Shown here: positions 9,724 to 22,313 of the stretch, piece by piece | Layout of the letters: every line of letters starts with the position of its first letter | Numbering within the stretch: position 1 is the first letter of the stretch | DNA from: Siphonodentalium dalli | Taxonomy: Eukaryota; Mollusca; Scaphopoda; Gadilida; Siphonodentaliidae | NCBI GenBank assembly: GCA_032622095.1 | Contig: CP136063.1 | Coordinates: 216,833,982 to 216,897,981, forward strand | DNA: 64,000 bases | Reading direction: 5' to 3' | Made by a program: the position numbers and the translations under genes | Notes under the pieces: model-generated | What the model saw: only the letters and a program-made list of their open reading frames with translations | What the model was told of the DNA's origin: nothing | Database searches by the model: none

Positions 9724-12706
9724 TCTGAAATAATCATTGTCAGGACGTGAACGTGAGAAAATATAGTCTAATTCTATTTGCTGAAAACTGTATCAAATAC
9801 TGGCTCCATGATATTACGTTGTCTTGAAGTTTTATTCCGCATTTATGTCAGGCTAGGTATAAAACACACCAATCTGGGGGTCTGAATAGAAGTCAATATT
9901 TTGCTTAATTCGTCGATCCACATGCACACAAATCTGACTCGTCTCTGGTAATAGATATAGAAACCAAAGGTGGTATGGAGACAGACAAACAATCTCCCGA
10001 GCTAATAGTTGTCAATATAATCTATACATTGAATATAATTTGAGTAATATTTCCACTAGTTGATGCCACAGTACTTTTGGTGGTAAAATTAAGATAATGT
10101 TTACAATCTGATAACGACATAATAGCTACGATATGATAAGTGGCATCCAATATTTTGAACCAACACACTGAATTGAAGTAAATGATCCAATCAATATATT
10201 TTTGACAACGTCAATCAAAATAGCTGAAAACACATACCAATATGGGCGAGGCGAATATGATGTTAAGCTGAATAACAACCTCACGAGCTAACAGTTGCAT
10301 CCGCGTCGTATATAAGATTAATTGTTGAATAAATATATGACAGAAATTAATGTGTTGAAATTTTCCACTGCTTGATGATACCCACAATTCATTGGAGGCG
10401 AAATTGATATAATATTTACAAACTGATAATGACACCAGTTCCAGAAAAAAACCATAACGATATTTCGCGTGTAATTGATTTAACACACATATTTACATAA
10501 CAATGGTTTTTAAATGAGAAAGCTTGTTATTGAAGAATTGTTAATAACGAGAAACAAGCTTATCCTTTTACATGTACTTGTTGATGTTGTTTTACAGATG
10601 TTCACGAATTTTCAAATGTAACTACCCCATATAGAATCTTTACAAAATGACACCAACATATATCAACCCTGTCATATAACAAAACAACTATATGTGATCC
10701 ATTTATCGTGTATAGAGGTACCTATGTGGATAGCCAAGATATTATAAGGTCAGAAGAGCCGCGTAATATAACGTCAGAAGCGCCGAGATGGTGATACCGA
10801 TGGAACATTGGCACTATACTCATCGAATCGTTAGCCGGATACCATATTTCGTGGGAAGATTATGATTGATTACACTCCATACACTCCATTCATAATGTAA
10901 ACAAACCAAGGATCCACCACGTCGCAGTTTTAAAACACAAGAAATCGACATTTATTAGAGAAATGTTTTGAAAATTTAGAGATTAGGATCACTTCTAGAT
11001 GGGAGATATCAAATTTGAATGGCATTCGATCAAAAAATGGCTGCATGCCGACAGCTTTTTTGAATTTTACTCTTTGCATCACTAAATACTTTGGCATACC
11101 GAACCGCCAACATTATTTATCCAAATGATCCCAAACTTAATATGGCTCTTCGGGATGACCTATGGTAACTTAAACATCATTTAAACTATCAGCGTTCCTT
11201 ATCGCTCCATTGACTGTAATATATGACACCCCCTGTTCACGTTGAGCTAAAGTGCCATTGATTCATTATTGATAAGTGCAAGAACTTCGAACAGCTCTCC
11301 TGAATCAAATTCCCAGAAATCGCCATTCGTATGTGGTGCGTTTTGGATAACACTTTAAACTGGTATGTTTTACTTGTGGGTATTTAAAAAATAAAATAAA
11401 TGGACTGATATTTGTTATGTAGCACTGTATATCCAGAATAAGCTTTAATTTATGTTGTGCAAGTATGAGGTGCAGTTCACATCCACCATATTATCTCCAT
11501 GTACCCGCAGCTTTACTTTCTAACAAATGCACAACACTGGGCCAAAAAGTGTCTTGTCTTTCGGCACTACAGAGACTTCTGTGCCAAACGACTACATATA
11601 AACGAAACAATAAATTTGAGATATTTTTTATTTGTTATATAACTAGATAGTACACATGTACAAAACACGTATATGCTAATCAATATCTACCATATAGTCG
11701 TACTATTTCCTGAATCGAAAAGGAACATATAAATATGAACAGATCAGAAGATACCTTCAAGTTAACATGAATTCTGCCAATAATTCAAGCTACATGTTAA
11801 CGTTGCTCGCTGAGATGCGTTTAAATCGTCATTCGTGGGGTGATATTGATTAAATGAAAATGATGAAATGGACAATCTTCTCCATCTGGTATTTCAAGCG
11901 AAGTGCTCCCTGGCATTACGAACTATAATGACCAATTCCAGTAACATGCTCCCCGCCCCACTCAACAGGTATTGGTCTTTTAAATAGTTTGGATGTGGGT
12001 GTGTGTCCTTTATATTCTACAATAAGTATTGTAACTTGAAAAAAGACGCTATTGAGAACGGATTGACAGCTAATTGGATGCATCACATATATAGCAATCA
12101 CAAACATGCATGATTCACAACAAACATGAACATATAAATATAAGATGCAAGTGATGCTTGCTCTCGATTAAACAGGTGTATGTGCTATCTATAGGAATTT
12201 CCTAGTATTACCCGCTATAACCCTTTAATTTAATTAGGAGACAAAGTACTGTTGAGTTGAATATTCGGGGATTGGAGCATGAAACAGTCATGTTTGAGTC
12301 CCCGAATATCAAACGAAACGGTGCGTTTATCTCCATTGTAATTAAAACCAAAACAATTTGAAAGAAACTTCTAAATGCGCCTTTTATCGGCTTCACGCGC
12401 CATGAAGTGAGATGTAATTTTATGGTTATCAAATCTCTGAGCACGCTACATGGGTTTACTCGGAATAGCGCCCGAACAACTTCCTGTCAATGGTATCTAT
12501 AGTAAACATTTATGAGCGATTGACTCGATTACGCGATTCCTGACTGCGCGATGACGTATTCTACGCTCACTGTCACAACGTGATGCTCCATTCAAAATAT
12601 GTTAACCGATCACCGGCCGATATAGGTGAATCGGCAACTAAAGTTAGCAACTCTCGACCAATCAGAATGCGTGTTTCAGAGTCAAATATTCAACATGAAT
12701 TGCAAT
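9724..12706 (+). repeat. Segmental repeat, copy 1 (about 3 kb)
   Basis: From TCTGAAATAATCATTGTCAG (9724) to TTCAACATGAATTGCAA (about 12704) the sequence is collinear and in direct orientation with 48038-49797. Many 30-100 bp blocks are nearly identical, for example the blocks starting at 10895, 12290 and 12430. A stretch of about 1.2 kb (about 11088-12290) is present only in this copy, and its right edge forms an imperfect dyad around ATATTCGGGGA / TCCCCGAATAT (12256-12308). No long open frame is shared, so this is either a segmental duplication or two copies of a large non-coding mobile element. Confidence 0.85.
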
Positions 12707-12724
12707 TTTATTTATCTGATAGCC

Positions 12725-12790
12725 ACTAAATAAGGCTTCTGGGGAAGTTCTTGGTAGGATTTGCGCATCGAATGATTCAACCTGTGGCTT
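12725..12790 (+). repeat. Dispersed repeat shared with 55270
   Basis: ACTAAATAAGGCTTCTGGGG through TTTGCGCATCGAATG matches 55276-55330 with few differences. At 55332 the match is broken by the 3' end of the CR1-like element, so this copy shows the uninterrupted sequence. Confidence 0.75.
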
Positions 12791-14870
12791 ACCTGTGACA
12801 TCGTCTTAGATTCAGGCTTTCAGGTCCTTCCTGAAATAATATGCAGTGGAGTGTCATAGGGTTGTTTTGGGATAAGTTAAGTTTTGTTGTACATTAATGG
12901 TATCCCCGATAATAAGTGTATACCGTTCACGGACCGCCGTTCAAAGTAGATCTCAAGAGTGACACCAACAAAGTATGTAAATGTACATATAACTTGGCAG
13001 GTCTATGTTATCCATTTCCGTTCCCGAACGACAAAAACTATCACTGACAGAAGACCTGAAATATCCAGCAATTTTACGATTGTAGTTCAAAACAGATTTA
13101 GTACTCCATATAAATACGATTAGATTTCACAATGAAACGAATGTGGCAGTCGCCAAAGTAAATAACATGGTGCATGTATGTACATCAAACCACTAATGAT
13201 TGCGTGAGAAGCTCTGTTGTATAGCAAGCGTATGTTCGTATCGTGCGGTATTGGCCGCATGTCTTGCTTGCATCTATTAAAGTATTATTGTTCTTAATAT
13301 TTTTCTTACGATACAATGTAAAATACAGTCGTATCAGGCGAACATATAGGATTGTTAATATCTACTCACATGATAGCACTGTAGTCTTCGGTGCCAGGCT
13401 CCATAATTTGTACAGAACATGTCTCCACATTTCCATCGTCGCTGAAAAATATTTTTATTTAATTATTGACAATATTCATCAATTTTTCGTGACCTTATTA
13501 AAATGGTTGATTACAATGCCTACTTTGACAACAGACAAAGCTAAGGGGTATATACACATATATTTGGCTTTTTATATTAGCTGATATTCGGTACATGCTG
13601 AGACAAGTGAACATATTAGGACGAAGGCCATGCATTGTTACTCATAATATCAGAGCCTCAAATTTGGCAGAGCAACTCAGTATCGTAGAAAGGGTCAGGC
13701 TACTACGAATCGGGCGGTGGTTTGATCTGGTCAAAGTCAAGGACGCGGGAAATTAGGCAATAACTAAGCGCATACTTCATTGGTGTAAAAGCATATTATG
13801 ATAAAAAAAATTCGTCCCAAAATTGATATAATTATTTTTTAGTGAATGAAAATTGCTATCTTGCTGTCGGTTGTCATTGTTTCTGAGACTCTTGTGTATC
13901 TTGCATACACTGATTTTTAAGTCCGTATAAAAGTAGTTCACGTATTTGTGCCGATCCATACCTATGTTGTCGTCCCAAGAATGGACGACAATAATAACTT
14001 CCCGCGGGGTGTATAGACAGTGCAAAATATTATTAGACCATCGTGGTGATGACGCGTTTGTGCTGCCATACTTTGTAACCGTGGGCATATCTTGACGCCA
14101 GTTCCGCCCGTCGGGGCAGTCGGTTACGGGACGTCGTGGGACGAAGACGTTTCGAGTTATAGTTTCGTTAGAAGAGGCTTTGGTCCCGCTTTTGTGCCTC
14201 TGATGACACGGTAGATGTTTAGTTGTACAATAAATAAGTAAAAATTAAGAATTAAGAACTGTTCTCCCTCTCACTATGAGATATATGTTCTAATTAGGTC
14301 AACATAAAATGGGTTTAACAAAACATAAAAAAAACTGTTTGAGGCAAATTGTTTGAGGCAGGTCAATAGAGTTTGACAGGAAATATTTGCATCAGAAGTC
14401 ATCTCCGAGAAAATAGCCATTTTTCATTGCTTATTTAAGTGCTTTGGCGGCCACTTGCAGAACTCTTTTTTTTTTTTGAGGGACTAAAACAACACAAAAT
14501 AACATAAATATTATTCAACCACGTTTGCTATAATCAGGCAGACATCAGCACTTAATACTAATTCATCTTTGCATACCTTACTTTGTTTTATGGTGAATCC
14601 TCTCCAAAATAGCATGCACTAGTTTGGTTCATGAGTTAGATAATGCAACGTGCTTTTTGGCAAATAGTTCCTGTCAAACAGAGCCCCATGATTTCGATTA
14701 GTAGACAGAGTATAGACCATATAGTTGGATTCCTAAGCAAGGTAATGCATTGATTTTTTGTTTTTATTATTCTGTCAAACTCTCAGATAACCGCCTCAAA
14801 AATCGTGTTTTAAACAACTTCTGTATGTAGTAAGAGAACATTTCAGAGCACCTATATTCCAGTTATAGAT
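12791..14870. other. Spacer with CpG-richer patch at 13950-14215
   Basis: A plus-strand frame of 113 codons (13243-13584) has an AT-driven composition and no family resemblance. The 13950-14215 patch is unusually CpG-rich for the window. It holds GTCGTCC / GGACGAC arms (13970-13991) and a frame of about 54 codons ending near 14213, with AATAAA at 14229. It could be a terminal exon or an old repeat; nothing decides between them. Confidence 0.35.
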
Positions 14871-14879
14871 AAAGAGCTA

Positions 14880-15870
14880 TACATGGTATACATGGTATAT
14901 ATTTCGTTAAGCATTAAAACAATCTCGTGTTTGAAGAGGGGTTCGATGTGACTTCTAAAATTAGAGTCGCATAAAATACGAATTGCCCTTGTTTGTAAGG
15001 TTGACCGCAAATTAATATGACTTTAATGTCCCTATATTGGGAGACCATACAGAAGATGGCCGTGGACTAATCAGTGAAATAGGTATTTACGTCATTTCTC
15101 CTGTTAACAGATTTAACATTGTTCAGTGAGTAGAGGGTGTGGTTCAGCTTTCTTTGTATCATTGAGTTTTAATCCATGATACCATCTAGGAATTTTATGG
15201 ATTGTATTTTCATTTGATTCCCAACCATAACTAATTATATTCCATTCATCATTTTAAGGGTACAATTTATCCACTTTTCGTCATTGCCTTTATGGTGAAT
15301 ATACTTTCAGCTATATTGAATGAGTTTGTTACAACCACACCATTCAAATATGATTTTTAGTTCTGTATTTGATTTTATTTTAATTCTTATCGTTTTCAGA
15401 TGAATATAGTGACAACATTAGCAAATGAAAGAAAATCCATGAATATACATTTGGGCATATCGCTGACATAGAGAAAATTGCCGGACCTAGAACTGACCAT
15501 TGAGGCACGACACATGCTATCCTCGTAAAGGCAGAAGGTTGGGTTTGAAGTCAACATATTGTTTTAGCCGTTAGATAATTTATAGTCCCTTCTTTAGAAA
15601 CTCCTCGAATTCGGTAATGTTATAATTTTCTCGGTAAAATTTCATGACTGATTGTGTCAAACGATTTCAACAAGTCCTTAGTTGGTTTATCATTCTTTTC
15701 TGCTACATGATACATTATATACAACGCAACAACGGATGTATATTTCAGTGATAATTGTGGAAGCCATATTGGCGTTTATGTAGGATATAGTGGTTTTTCA
15801 AGGAACCTTCTCTCCATAAGCTTCTGTAATAACCTTGAAACATGGACCCGTTGGCAGGGAGTTGGGGTGA
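14880..15870 (-). pseudogene. Decayed non-LTR retrotransposon reverse transcriptase
   Basis: Read on the minus strand, three frames alternate through a recognisable RT. Near 15770-15830 come a KVITEAYGEKV-like block and HYILHKRQYGF, the usual sequence before the catalytic core. Near 15640-15660 is KSFDTISHEIL, RT motif A with the first catalytic Asp. Near 15465-15500 is CVVPQWSVLGPAIFS, a degraded GVPQGSVLGP. Further on are QSIKFLD-like and TRAIRIL / SHIEPLFKH words typical of CR1/Jockey-type C termini (to about 14900). Frames change repeatedly and stops are frequent, so it is dead. The FADD box is not readable. RT assignment is firm; the CR1/Jockey affiliation is inferred. Confidence 0.75.
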
Positions 15871-16943
15871 CGTTTTAATTGGAAATTTTACAAGACATAT
15901 AGGTTGAAATCGTTCCCATTGTTTGATCTTACAACCAGTAATTAGTACTTTTTAGACCAACAGGGGCATATTTTTCTACTTTTGGTAAAAAGGTTTGTTT
16001 GAAATGTCCATCAGTTAGGGGATGCCAGGTTAGAAATTTCAACTTGATAGTTGAGTGGTGGTACAAATGGAATTCCGTGAGCCTGGAATTTTGTCTGGTA
16101 CAAGGGGATCGCAGTTGGAAATATCAAGGTGGACACCCCCAATGGGGACCCTCAAGCCACGTCGCTGATTCGAAAAGACGGGTAAAATGCCAATAGACCT
16201 GTAACTTGTAATTATTCGCTAGTTATCACTTTAGAAATTTGCATCCTAGAATATTCCTTGTTTGAATGATAAACTGAATATGTCCTACAGTGCTTTTGAA
16301 CTTTCGAGGATGGTCTGTTTCATCAGTTTTGAAGTTTATGTAGTTTATGTAGTTCTTAAGAGCAATTTATGCGCAGTTTTCAGAATTACCATAAGTCCAC
16401 ATAAATCATGTGGAGCATTGTGCATAAAGTAAAAATGGGCACATGATCGTTGGTGGGGTGTAGGGCAAGTGTGCAATGCTTGAAATAGTTTAAATATATT
16501 ATGTTTCCGCTTTTGTGTCAAAATGACACAGGTTAGGAACACGTATTATATGTGCATCGACATGCACAAAGTCACACATACATATTCAGTTACATGATAC
16601 TTATATATCCATATCATATCAGCACCGAAGGGCTTTAAACATACATATCTACACTTGAACACAACGCAATAAGTTAATTAATTGTTGGTTGCTAAAGGTT
16701 TAAATTTTAGTGTCCAAATATACGACCATAAACAATTTGAGGCTCATGAGGGAATATCGGATTGAACTATAGATATTTTATTATTGATAGCCAACTTGAA
16801 ATTTATGCCAGAATATTGTATTTAGATAATGGCATGGCCATACATGAATATCTGCTTGAAATGTAAGTTGGGTGTCTCTTTTAATATATTCAAGATAACT
16901 TAAGGGAATTCGTGGAAATGTAGTGTGATATATAATGTACATT
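15871..16943. other. Unassigned spacer
   Basis: This may include 5' remains of the minus-strand RT relic up to about 16000. Otherwise I recognise nothing. Confidence 0.35.
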
Positions 16944-17440
16944 CTGCAAAAATTCATATTAATTTTACATTTTAGACTATTACATACATATTAGATATGT
17001 TAATATATCATTGAATTAACATGACTCAAAACATAATAATAAGCTAGCTGAGATGTGAGGGTGTTTCAGTATCTGAATCTACGTTCAGTAACACGTGGGG
17101 GCAGAAGCTATGCATCTGTAACATGTCAATAGGCTCAGTGTGAATGGGGTATGTCTGAAAATAAGTTCGAGAGAATCAAAGTTTGATACTTGTACATTTT
17201 GCAGCAATGTTATACGTAGGTGATGCAATATTATGGTCATACAAATACATTAATACTTAGCTTCGACTAAGAGCCAGTGAAATGGACGAATACTTGTCAA
17301 TTGTGTAGTAATATTACACAAATTGTCAATTGTGTAGTAATATTACACAATTCTAAATTATTAACTATCATAATTTATATTCTGCAATAATTCATATTAG
17401 TTTTACATTTTAGACTATTACATACATATTAGATATGTGT
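16944..17440 (+). repeat. Duplicated ~60-bp block and tandem 30-bp hairpin unit
   Basis: The block ATTCTGCAAAAATTCATATT...TTAGATATGT at about 16950-17000 recurs at about 17380-17438. Between them, at about 17298-17352, TTGTCAATTGTGTAGTAATA occurs twice in tandem; each unit contains TTGTGTA / TTACACAA arms that can pair. Confidence 0.7.
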
Positions 17441-17515
17441 CTAAATATATCAATCAGCACAGAAATAATTAATCTTGATTCGTTATTCAATATAAAATAT
17501 GTCCAATTTGGGGAG

Positions 17516-17680
17516 GCAGTGAAGATTGATTGAGGGTTTAACGTCGTTTTAGCCACAATGGCATATCACGATCAAGAACAGAATCTAGTATAAAAAAGAT
17601 CGTAGTGGAGCAAATTGACTAGTCTGCCAGTATAACATAAAACACATAACAGTAGTACAAAAATACATAATTAATAGCAT
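17516..17680 (+). repeat. SINE-like dispersed repeat, copy 2
   Basis: It runs from GGCAGTGAAGATTGATTGAG to ACATAATTAATAGCA and is nearly identical to 19598-19764. The motifs GTTTAACGTCGTTTTAGCC and GCATATCACGATCAAGAACA define the family. Copies 2 and 3 bracket the 749-bp tandem duplication. Confidence 0.8.
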
Positions 17681-18161
17681 AAATTTGGATGAGCTGAAAA
17701 AATTACTGATTCATGACAAAAAACCATGGTCCATACTTTATTTTGGAATATGTTCAGTTGATAGGCTACATGGGTGTGCGATGTCTTTGTTTTATATAGC
17801 CCATATACGGAATGATCATGTGATGCCACAGTGTCCTGTGCCCACAAACAAGGTACATTGCCTTGCTCACCGGAGGCTTATATTATGCCAATGATGAACA
17901 GACAGTCTGCCGTAGGAGTAGTTTTAGCCAGTCAAAAATAAAAATAGTGTAAATAAAAGTGTAGAGAATCCTGGATATCATGAATTGCCTACACGATGGT
18001 ATAAACTTACAAAGCCCAATATTTACAACTATAAATTCCACAACAGTCGTAGTCAGGTTATATTGTTTATATAAACATCGGAGGTGCCCTTGTTAGCGGG
18101 AGGTATCGGAATCCACCGAGATCTCCATCGGGCGCATAAATTCCTATATTTTCCAGATTTC
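17681..18161. other. Unassigned spacer
   Basis: No gene recognised; a 69-codon frame at 17685 has no resemblance to a known family. Confidence 0.4.
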
Positions 18162-19550
18162 CGTGTTATCATATATGTGTAATTTCCATATTAAATATCG
18201 GTATACACAAATTATGGCATCCAGTTGAGACATAATTTTTTTTCTCGGAAAACAGACAAAAACGGACGGACGGGAGGACTGACTAAACGGCAGACATTGA
18301 ATGTCGGCCACAAAACGTTATCCTACATTATATTAAATATGTATTAGCGTATTTTATGCGTGCAAGGAGTTGGACTGTTGACGTCCGAAATATTTATAAC
18401 AAATAATGCTATTTAATTATATGCATACGTGCGTGTTTACCTGTTTGCATTTTTGGGGCCTGAAGTTCCCGTCTTTGTAAAATAAGTGCGTTTAACATGT
18501 ACGCAGATGCAAACCATAACCATTGATACTTGGGTATGAATGTTTCACTTCATATACTCATTAAAAGATATCAACATTGACAATCAATTATCGATTAATC
18601 CACACACTATCGTGGAAGGTTATTTCGTTTTTTTTGACCATAACCATTCATACTTGGGTATGAATGTTTCACTTCATATACTCATAAAAAGATATCAACA
18701 TTGACAATCAATTATCGAATAATCCACACACTATCGTGGAAGGTTATTTTTTTTTTACCAAGGGATGTCCCGTTGTTTGATTACCCATAAATCCCGTATA
18801 AAAATAAATAAATCATAGATGAACCACTCTTTATGTATAATGCAGTAGCTTAACAGTCTGGGGAACAAAGCTAATACGTGTAGTAAGCATCTATACATGA
18901 CACGACAACACGCGTTATCATATATGTGTGTTTTCCATATTAAATATCGGTATACACACACTAATGGCACCCAGGTGAGATATAAAAATCTCTCGCGGAA
19001 AACAGACACAAACGGACGGGCGGGCGGACTGACTAAATGGCAGACGTTGAATGTCGGCCACAAAACGTTATCCTACATTGTATTAAAGTTGTATTAGCGT
19101 CTTTTATGCGTACATGGAGTTGGACTGTTGGAGTCCGCAATATTTATAACAAATACAGCTATTTAATTATATGCATACGTGCGTGTTTATACCTGTTTGC
19201 ATATTTTGGGGCCTGGAGTTCCCGTCTTTGTAAAATAAGTGCGTTTAACATGTACGCATATGCAAACCATAACCATTCATACTTGGGTATGAATGTTTTC
19301 ACTTCATTACTTATTAAAAGATACCAACACTGACAATTTTTCAATTATCGAATTATCCACACACTATGGTGGAATGGTTATTTCGTTTCCTTGATCAAGG
19401 GAGGTCCCGTTGTTTGATTACCCATAAATCCCGTATAAAAATAATCACAAATGAACCACTCTTTATGTAATGCAGTAGCTTAACAGTCTGGCGTACAAGG
19501 TTAATTCATGCAGTAAGACTGAGTAAGTATCTATAGATCACACGTCAACA
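18162..19550 (+). repeat. Tandem duplication, 749-bp period, with nested 124-bp duplication
   Basis: CGTGTTATCATATATGTGTA at 18162 and CGCGTTATCATATATGTGTG at 18911 start two collinear copies. Shared landmarks include GTCGGCCACAAAACGTTATC and TAAGTGCGTTTAACATGTAC. Within copy 1 a 124-bp unit starting CCATAACCATT is itself duplicated (18514 and 18638); copy 2 has one such unit (about 19267). Each unit carries a hairpin with 9-bp arms CATTCATAC / GTATGAATG and a 4-nt loop; in the 18514 unit the first arm has one mismatch (CATTGATAC). Short open frames on both strands follow from the repeat and do not look coding. Confidence 0.85.
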
Positions 19551-19597
19551 TGTCTATTTTATATTTGTCATGATATATAGGGCTGTTGTTAGTAAGT

Positions 19598-19764
19598 GGC
19601 AGTGAAGATTGATTGAGGGTTTAACGTCGTTTTAGCCACAAGGGCATATCACGATCAAGAACAGAATCAGGTATAAAAAAAAGATCGTAGTGGAGCAAAC
19701 TGACTAGTCTGCCAGTATAACATAAAACACATAACAGTAGTACAAGAATACATAATTAATAGCA
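19598..19764 (+). repeat. SINE-like dispersed repeat, copy 3
   Basis: Nearly identical to 17516-17680, including an internal A-run (AAAAAAAAGATCG) of different length. No clear flanking duplication was found, so the ends are set by the extent of similarity. Confidence 0.8.
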
Positions 19765-20077
19765 AATAAATAACACTAAATTACCAAGGCGGCACATCGA
19801 AATAAGTAAAGTAGTTTTTGATATAAAATTGTGCATTGACAAGGTATTTATAATATTTGATCAATGTTGCATGAACCTTTATCAATGCGTCAAGATGACG
19901 ACCGAGTGGGTGTTAACGAATGTTATTTTGCCCCCAACCAACAGCGTATATCCACATATACTGTTTGGCGCCTTTTAGAGTTAACCGTTTCTCATCAAGC
20001 ACCTGGTCAAACTTTGAAAGTTGAAATATTCCAAACATTTGAGTAATTGTGGCAATTTTTGTTCAGAAGCAACATGA

Positions 20078-21030
20078 TCAACATGAATATGATGTGTTAA
20101 ATTTGATTGTAATTTTTTGTTTTGGAACAGTTTTTGCATCTTCGGTAAATGTTTTCATGGCATGTGTCATAGGTTGAGGAACTGGAGTGCTATCGGTCTG
20201 GTCAATTTGTATTGCTTGCGATATACGAATGATGTTGGTCTGAATGTTGTCTGTCTGAGTGCTGGCATCTACACCTTTTTGCAGAAACGGCAGCAGAGTA
20301 TGTGATTCATTGAATTGATGATCGCGCACCAACTGTTTTCTTTGCATCGAAATATGATAAGATGTTTCACAGCCTTACACCTTTGAAATTTGTCCCATAT
20401 GCGACATGAACGATCCATTGCAATATGTGAACTTTGACAGTTAGAACTGTTTTCTATTTTGTGCAATCCTTATGGTCATGTTCCGTATCAGAACAACGTG
20501 CACATATGGTATCTTTACTTTCACAATGTTCATGACCATATTCCTGACAGTTAAAACATCGTAATGGATTTGGAACATAAGTACTTAAATCTACCTCCTT
20601 GTACCCAACATCCAATGGCGGTAGATGTTTGCACCAATTGAATGTCAGAAGTAACTATTCAAAGGGAAGTTGTGTCCATCAATTGTCTTTGAAAATCTAC
20701 TGCCATGTGTAACTCCATGTGGTGCCAGCTCAGCCAATATATCTGACTATGAACAATCAGCTACATCGCGAGTTATCAACACTACCCACTACTGTTAATG
20801 TTTTGTGAGGAGTGATCAACACTGGTGTTTGTGCAATATATGGTAATTGCAAAATAGTGTCAGATTGAATTTGTCTTGAGAATTCATTCAGAAGAGAGCC
20901 ATTTAGTGGCCCAGTCCTGATCGGTTTGACATATTTTAATTGTCCGGCTATGCTTTGTATTGTTTTGTCAATCACAAATACAGAAGCTCTCGGAATTCGG
21001 ATCAAGACCAAGTACTGATGACAGACCTCA
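20078..21030 (-). pseudogene. Decayed zinc-knuckle ORF1 (gag-like) of a non-LTR retrotransposon
   Basis: On the minus strand the 5' part (about 20757-21030) reads LVLIRIPRASVFVIDKTIQS, then a KYVKPIRTG / ITPHKTL region. This matches the RNA-binding part of gag-like ORF1 proteins. Next come ILAELAPHGVTH and DGHNFPLNSYF (about 20640-20740). Then comes a pair of zinc knuckles at 20463-20558: CFNCQEYGHEHC followed by CARCSDTEHDHKDC. A third Cys/His cluster, NCQSSHIAMDRSC, precedes a polar tail. Stops and frame changes at about 20755, 20715, 20650, 20460 and 20340 break the reading. This ORF1 type normally packages element RNA beside an EN/RT ORF2, but no ORF2 adjoins it here. Confidence 0.72.
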
Positions 21031-22313
21031 GCATCAGTGGAACTTAGCGAGTTATCATTCTTATGCTTGTGTTGCCATATGAAAAGCCAATGATCGACTA
21101 CTAGCCCAGCAGCCGTCTCGGACTAACCTTCGAATTATGGTCGGGCCAAAGACTGGTACATAGTTCAAACGGTGACCCGTTTACCCACGGCATATAGCAG
21201 CCTACCCGTACCTCATCTAATACTAATGTAAATACAGTTATGACTGGATACACGTTACCCGTAAATCACACACGAATGTGAAAATGTTTTCATCAATAAC
21301 TTCTCTAGAAAACTCTTGTTAAATTGGACATGCTGTCATCTCCATTACACAAAATTGTAATACGAAACCAACAAAAATTAATGTCATGACATTTGAAAGA
21401 TGCACATCTGAAAGACCTATTGTATACCAGCAGCGTTTTATGCATTCCCATGCTATAAATGCGTTGCAAGTACTGCATTTCAAAAACTTGTTTCCAGACA
21501 ATTCTTAAGATAATCCATTTTCCGATAACAAGATTTTCGGCAGAACATGCACCCAAGGCATTCCAGGACTTAAATCGACCCGCAATCTGATTAACTTATC
21601 GCTTAACAATGGATTTTGGCCTCAAATTCATGTTGGTATCCGATATGATATAATATAATAATGGTTCGAAAACCAGCAACCAAAGTAATGTCATGCAGTC
21701 GAGAGATGCTCAGCAGAAATAATTTGGGAATTTCAATCATATGTCCGAACATTTAGCAATGCGTAGCTATTAATTTGTTCGTAAAGGCATTGTGTACACC
21801 ACTTTTCACACGGGTGGAAAGATAATATAACAATCAATGCAGAAAAATCATATTTATCGCCACTCTTTCCCGAATACCAAGTTGTATTTGATCACATAGT
21901 GACCACGTATGCTGAAAAATAGCATGGGCATTATTCACCTTTTCAGTGGTAACTGCCTCATACTGGGGCCGGTATATTGAGTGCTCAAGTAAAAAGCATA
22001 TCTGACGCAGATATTTTTCTCGAAATTGGCGGTGCGGCCCTTTCTTTTCCATAATATATTGACAGTGACTATGATGTTTGCAGAATCACTTCTGTTTATC
22101 ATTGTGTTTCTTCTCGACATATATTGTTGGCAATGCCCCAAATTATAGTAATCAATTTTGGTCGGTTTTCTCTATCAACGAATAAAAGGTCGCTGACAAA
22201 CATTCCCCCGACGAAGGTGGCAGGTGTGAATGATTTATGGGTTTCAGATCCCTACAATACTACAAATTGTAGGAGGAACTGATTACACCAATATCATATA
22301 AAGGGCATATTCA
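21031..22313. other. Spacer with minus-strand Cys-containing fragments
   Basis: Minus-strand frames at 21319-21556 and 21834-22141 contain short protein-like pieces (for example KCSTCNAFIAWECIKR), which may be older 5' parts of the ORF1 relic or a separate fossil. The function cannot be named. Confidence 0.3.

Noticed and set aside
13243-13584. 113-codon plus-strand open frame
   Set aside because: Composition follows the AT-rich background; no domain, no splice context and no repeat support.
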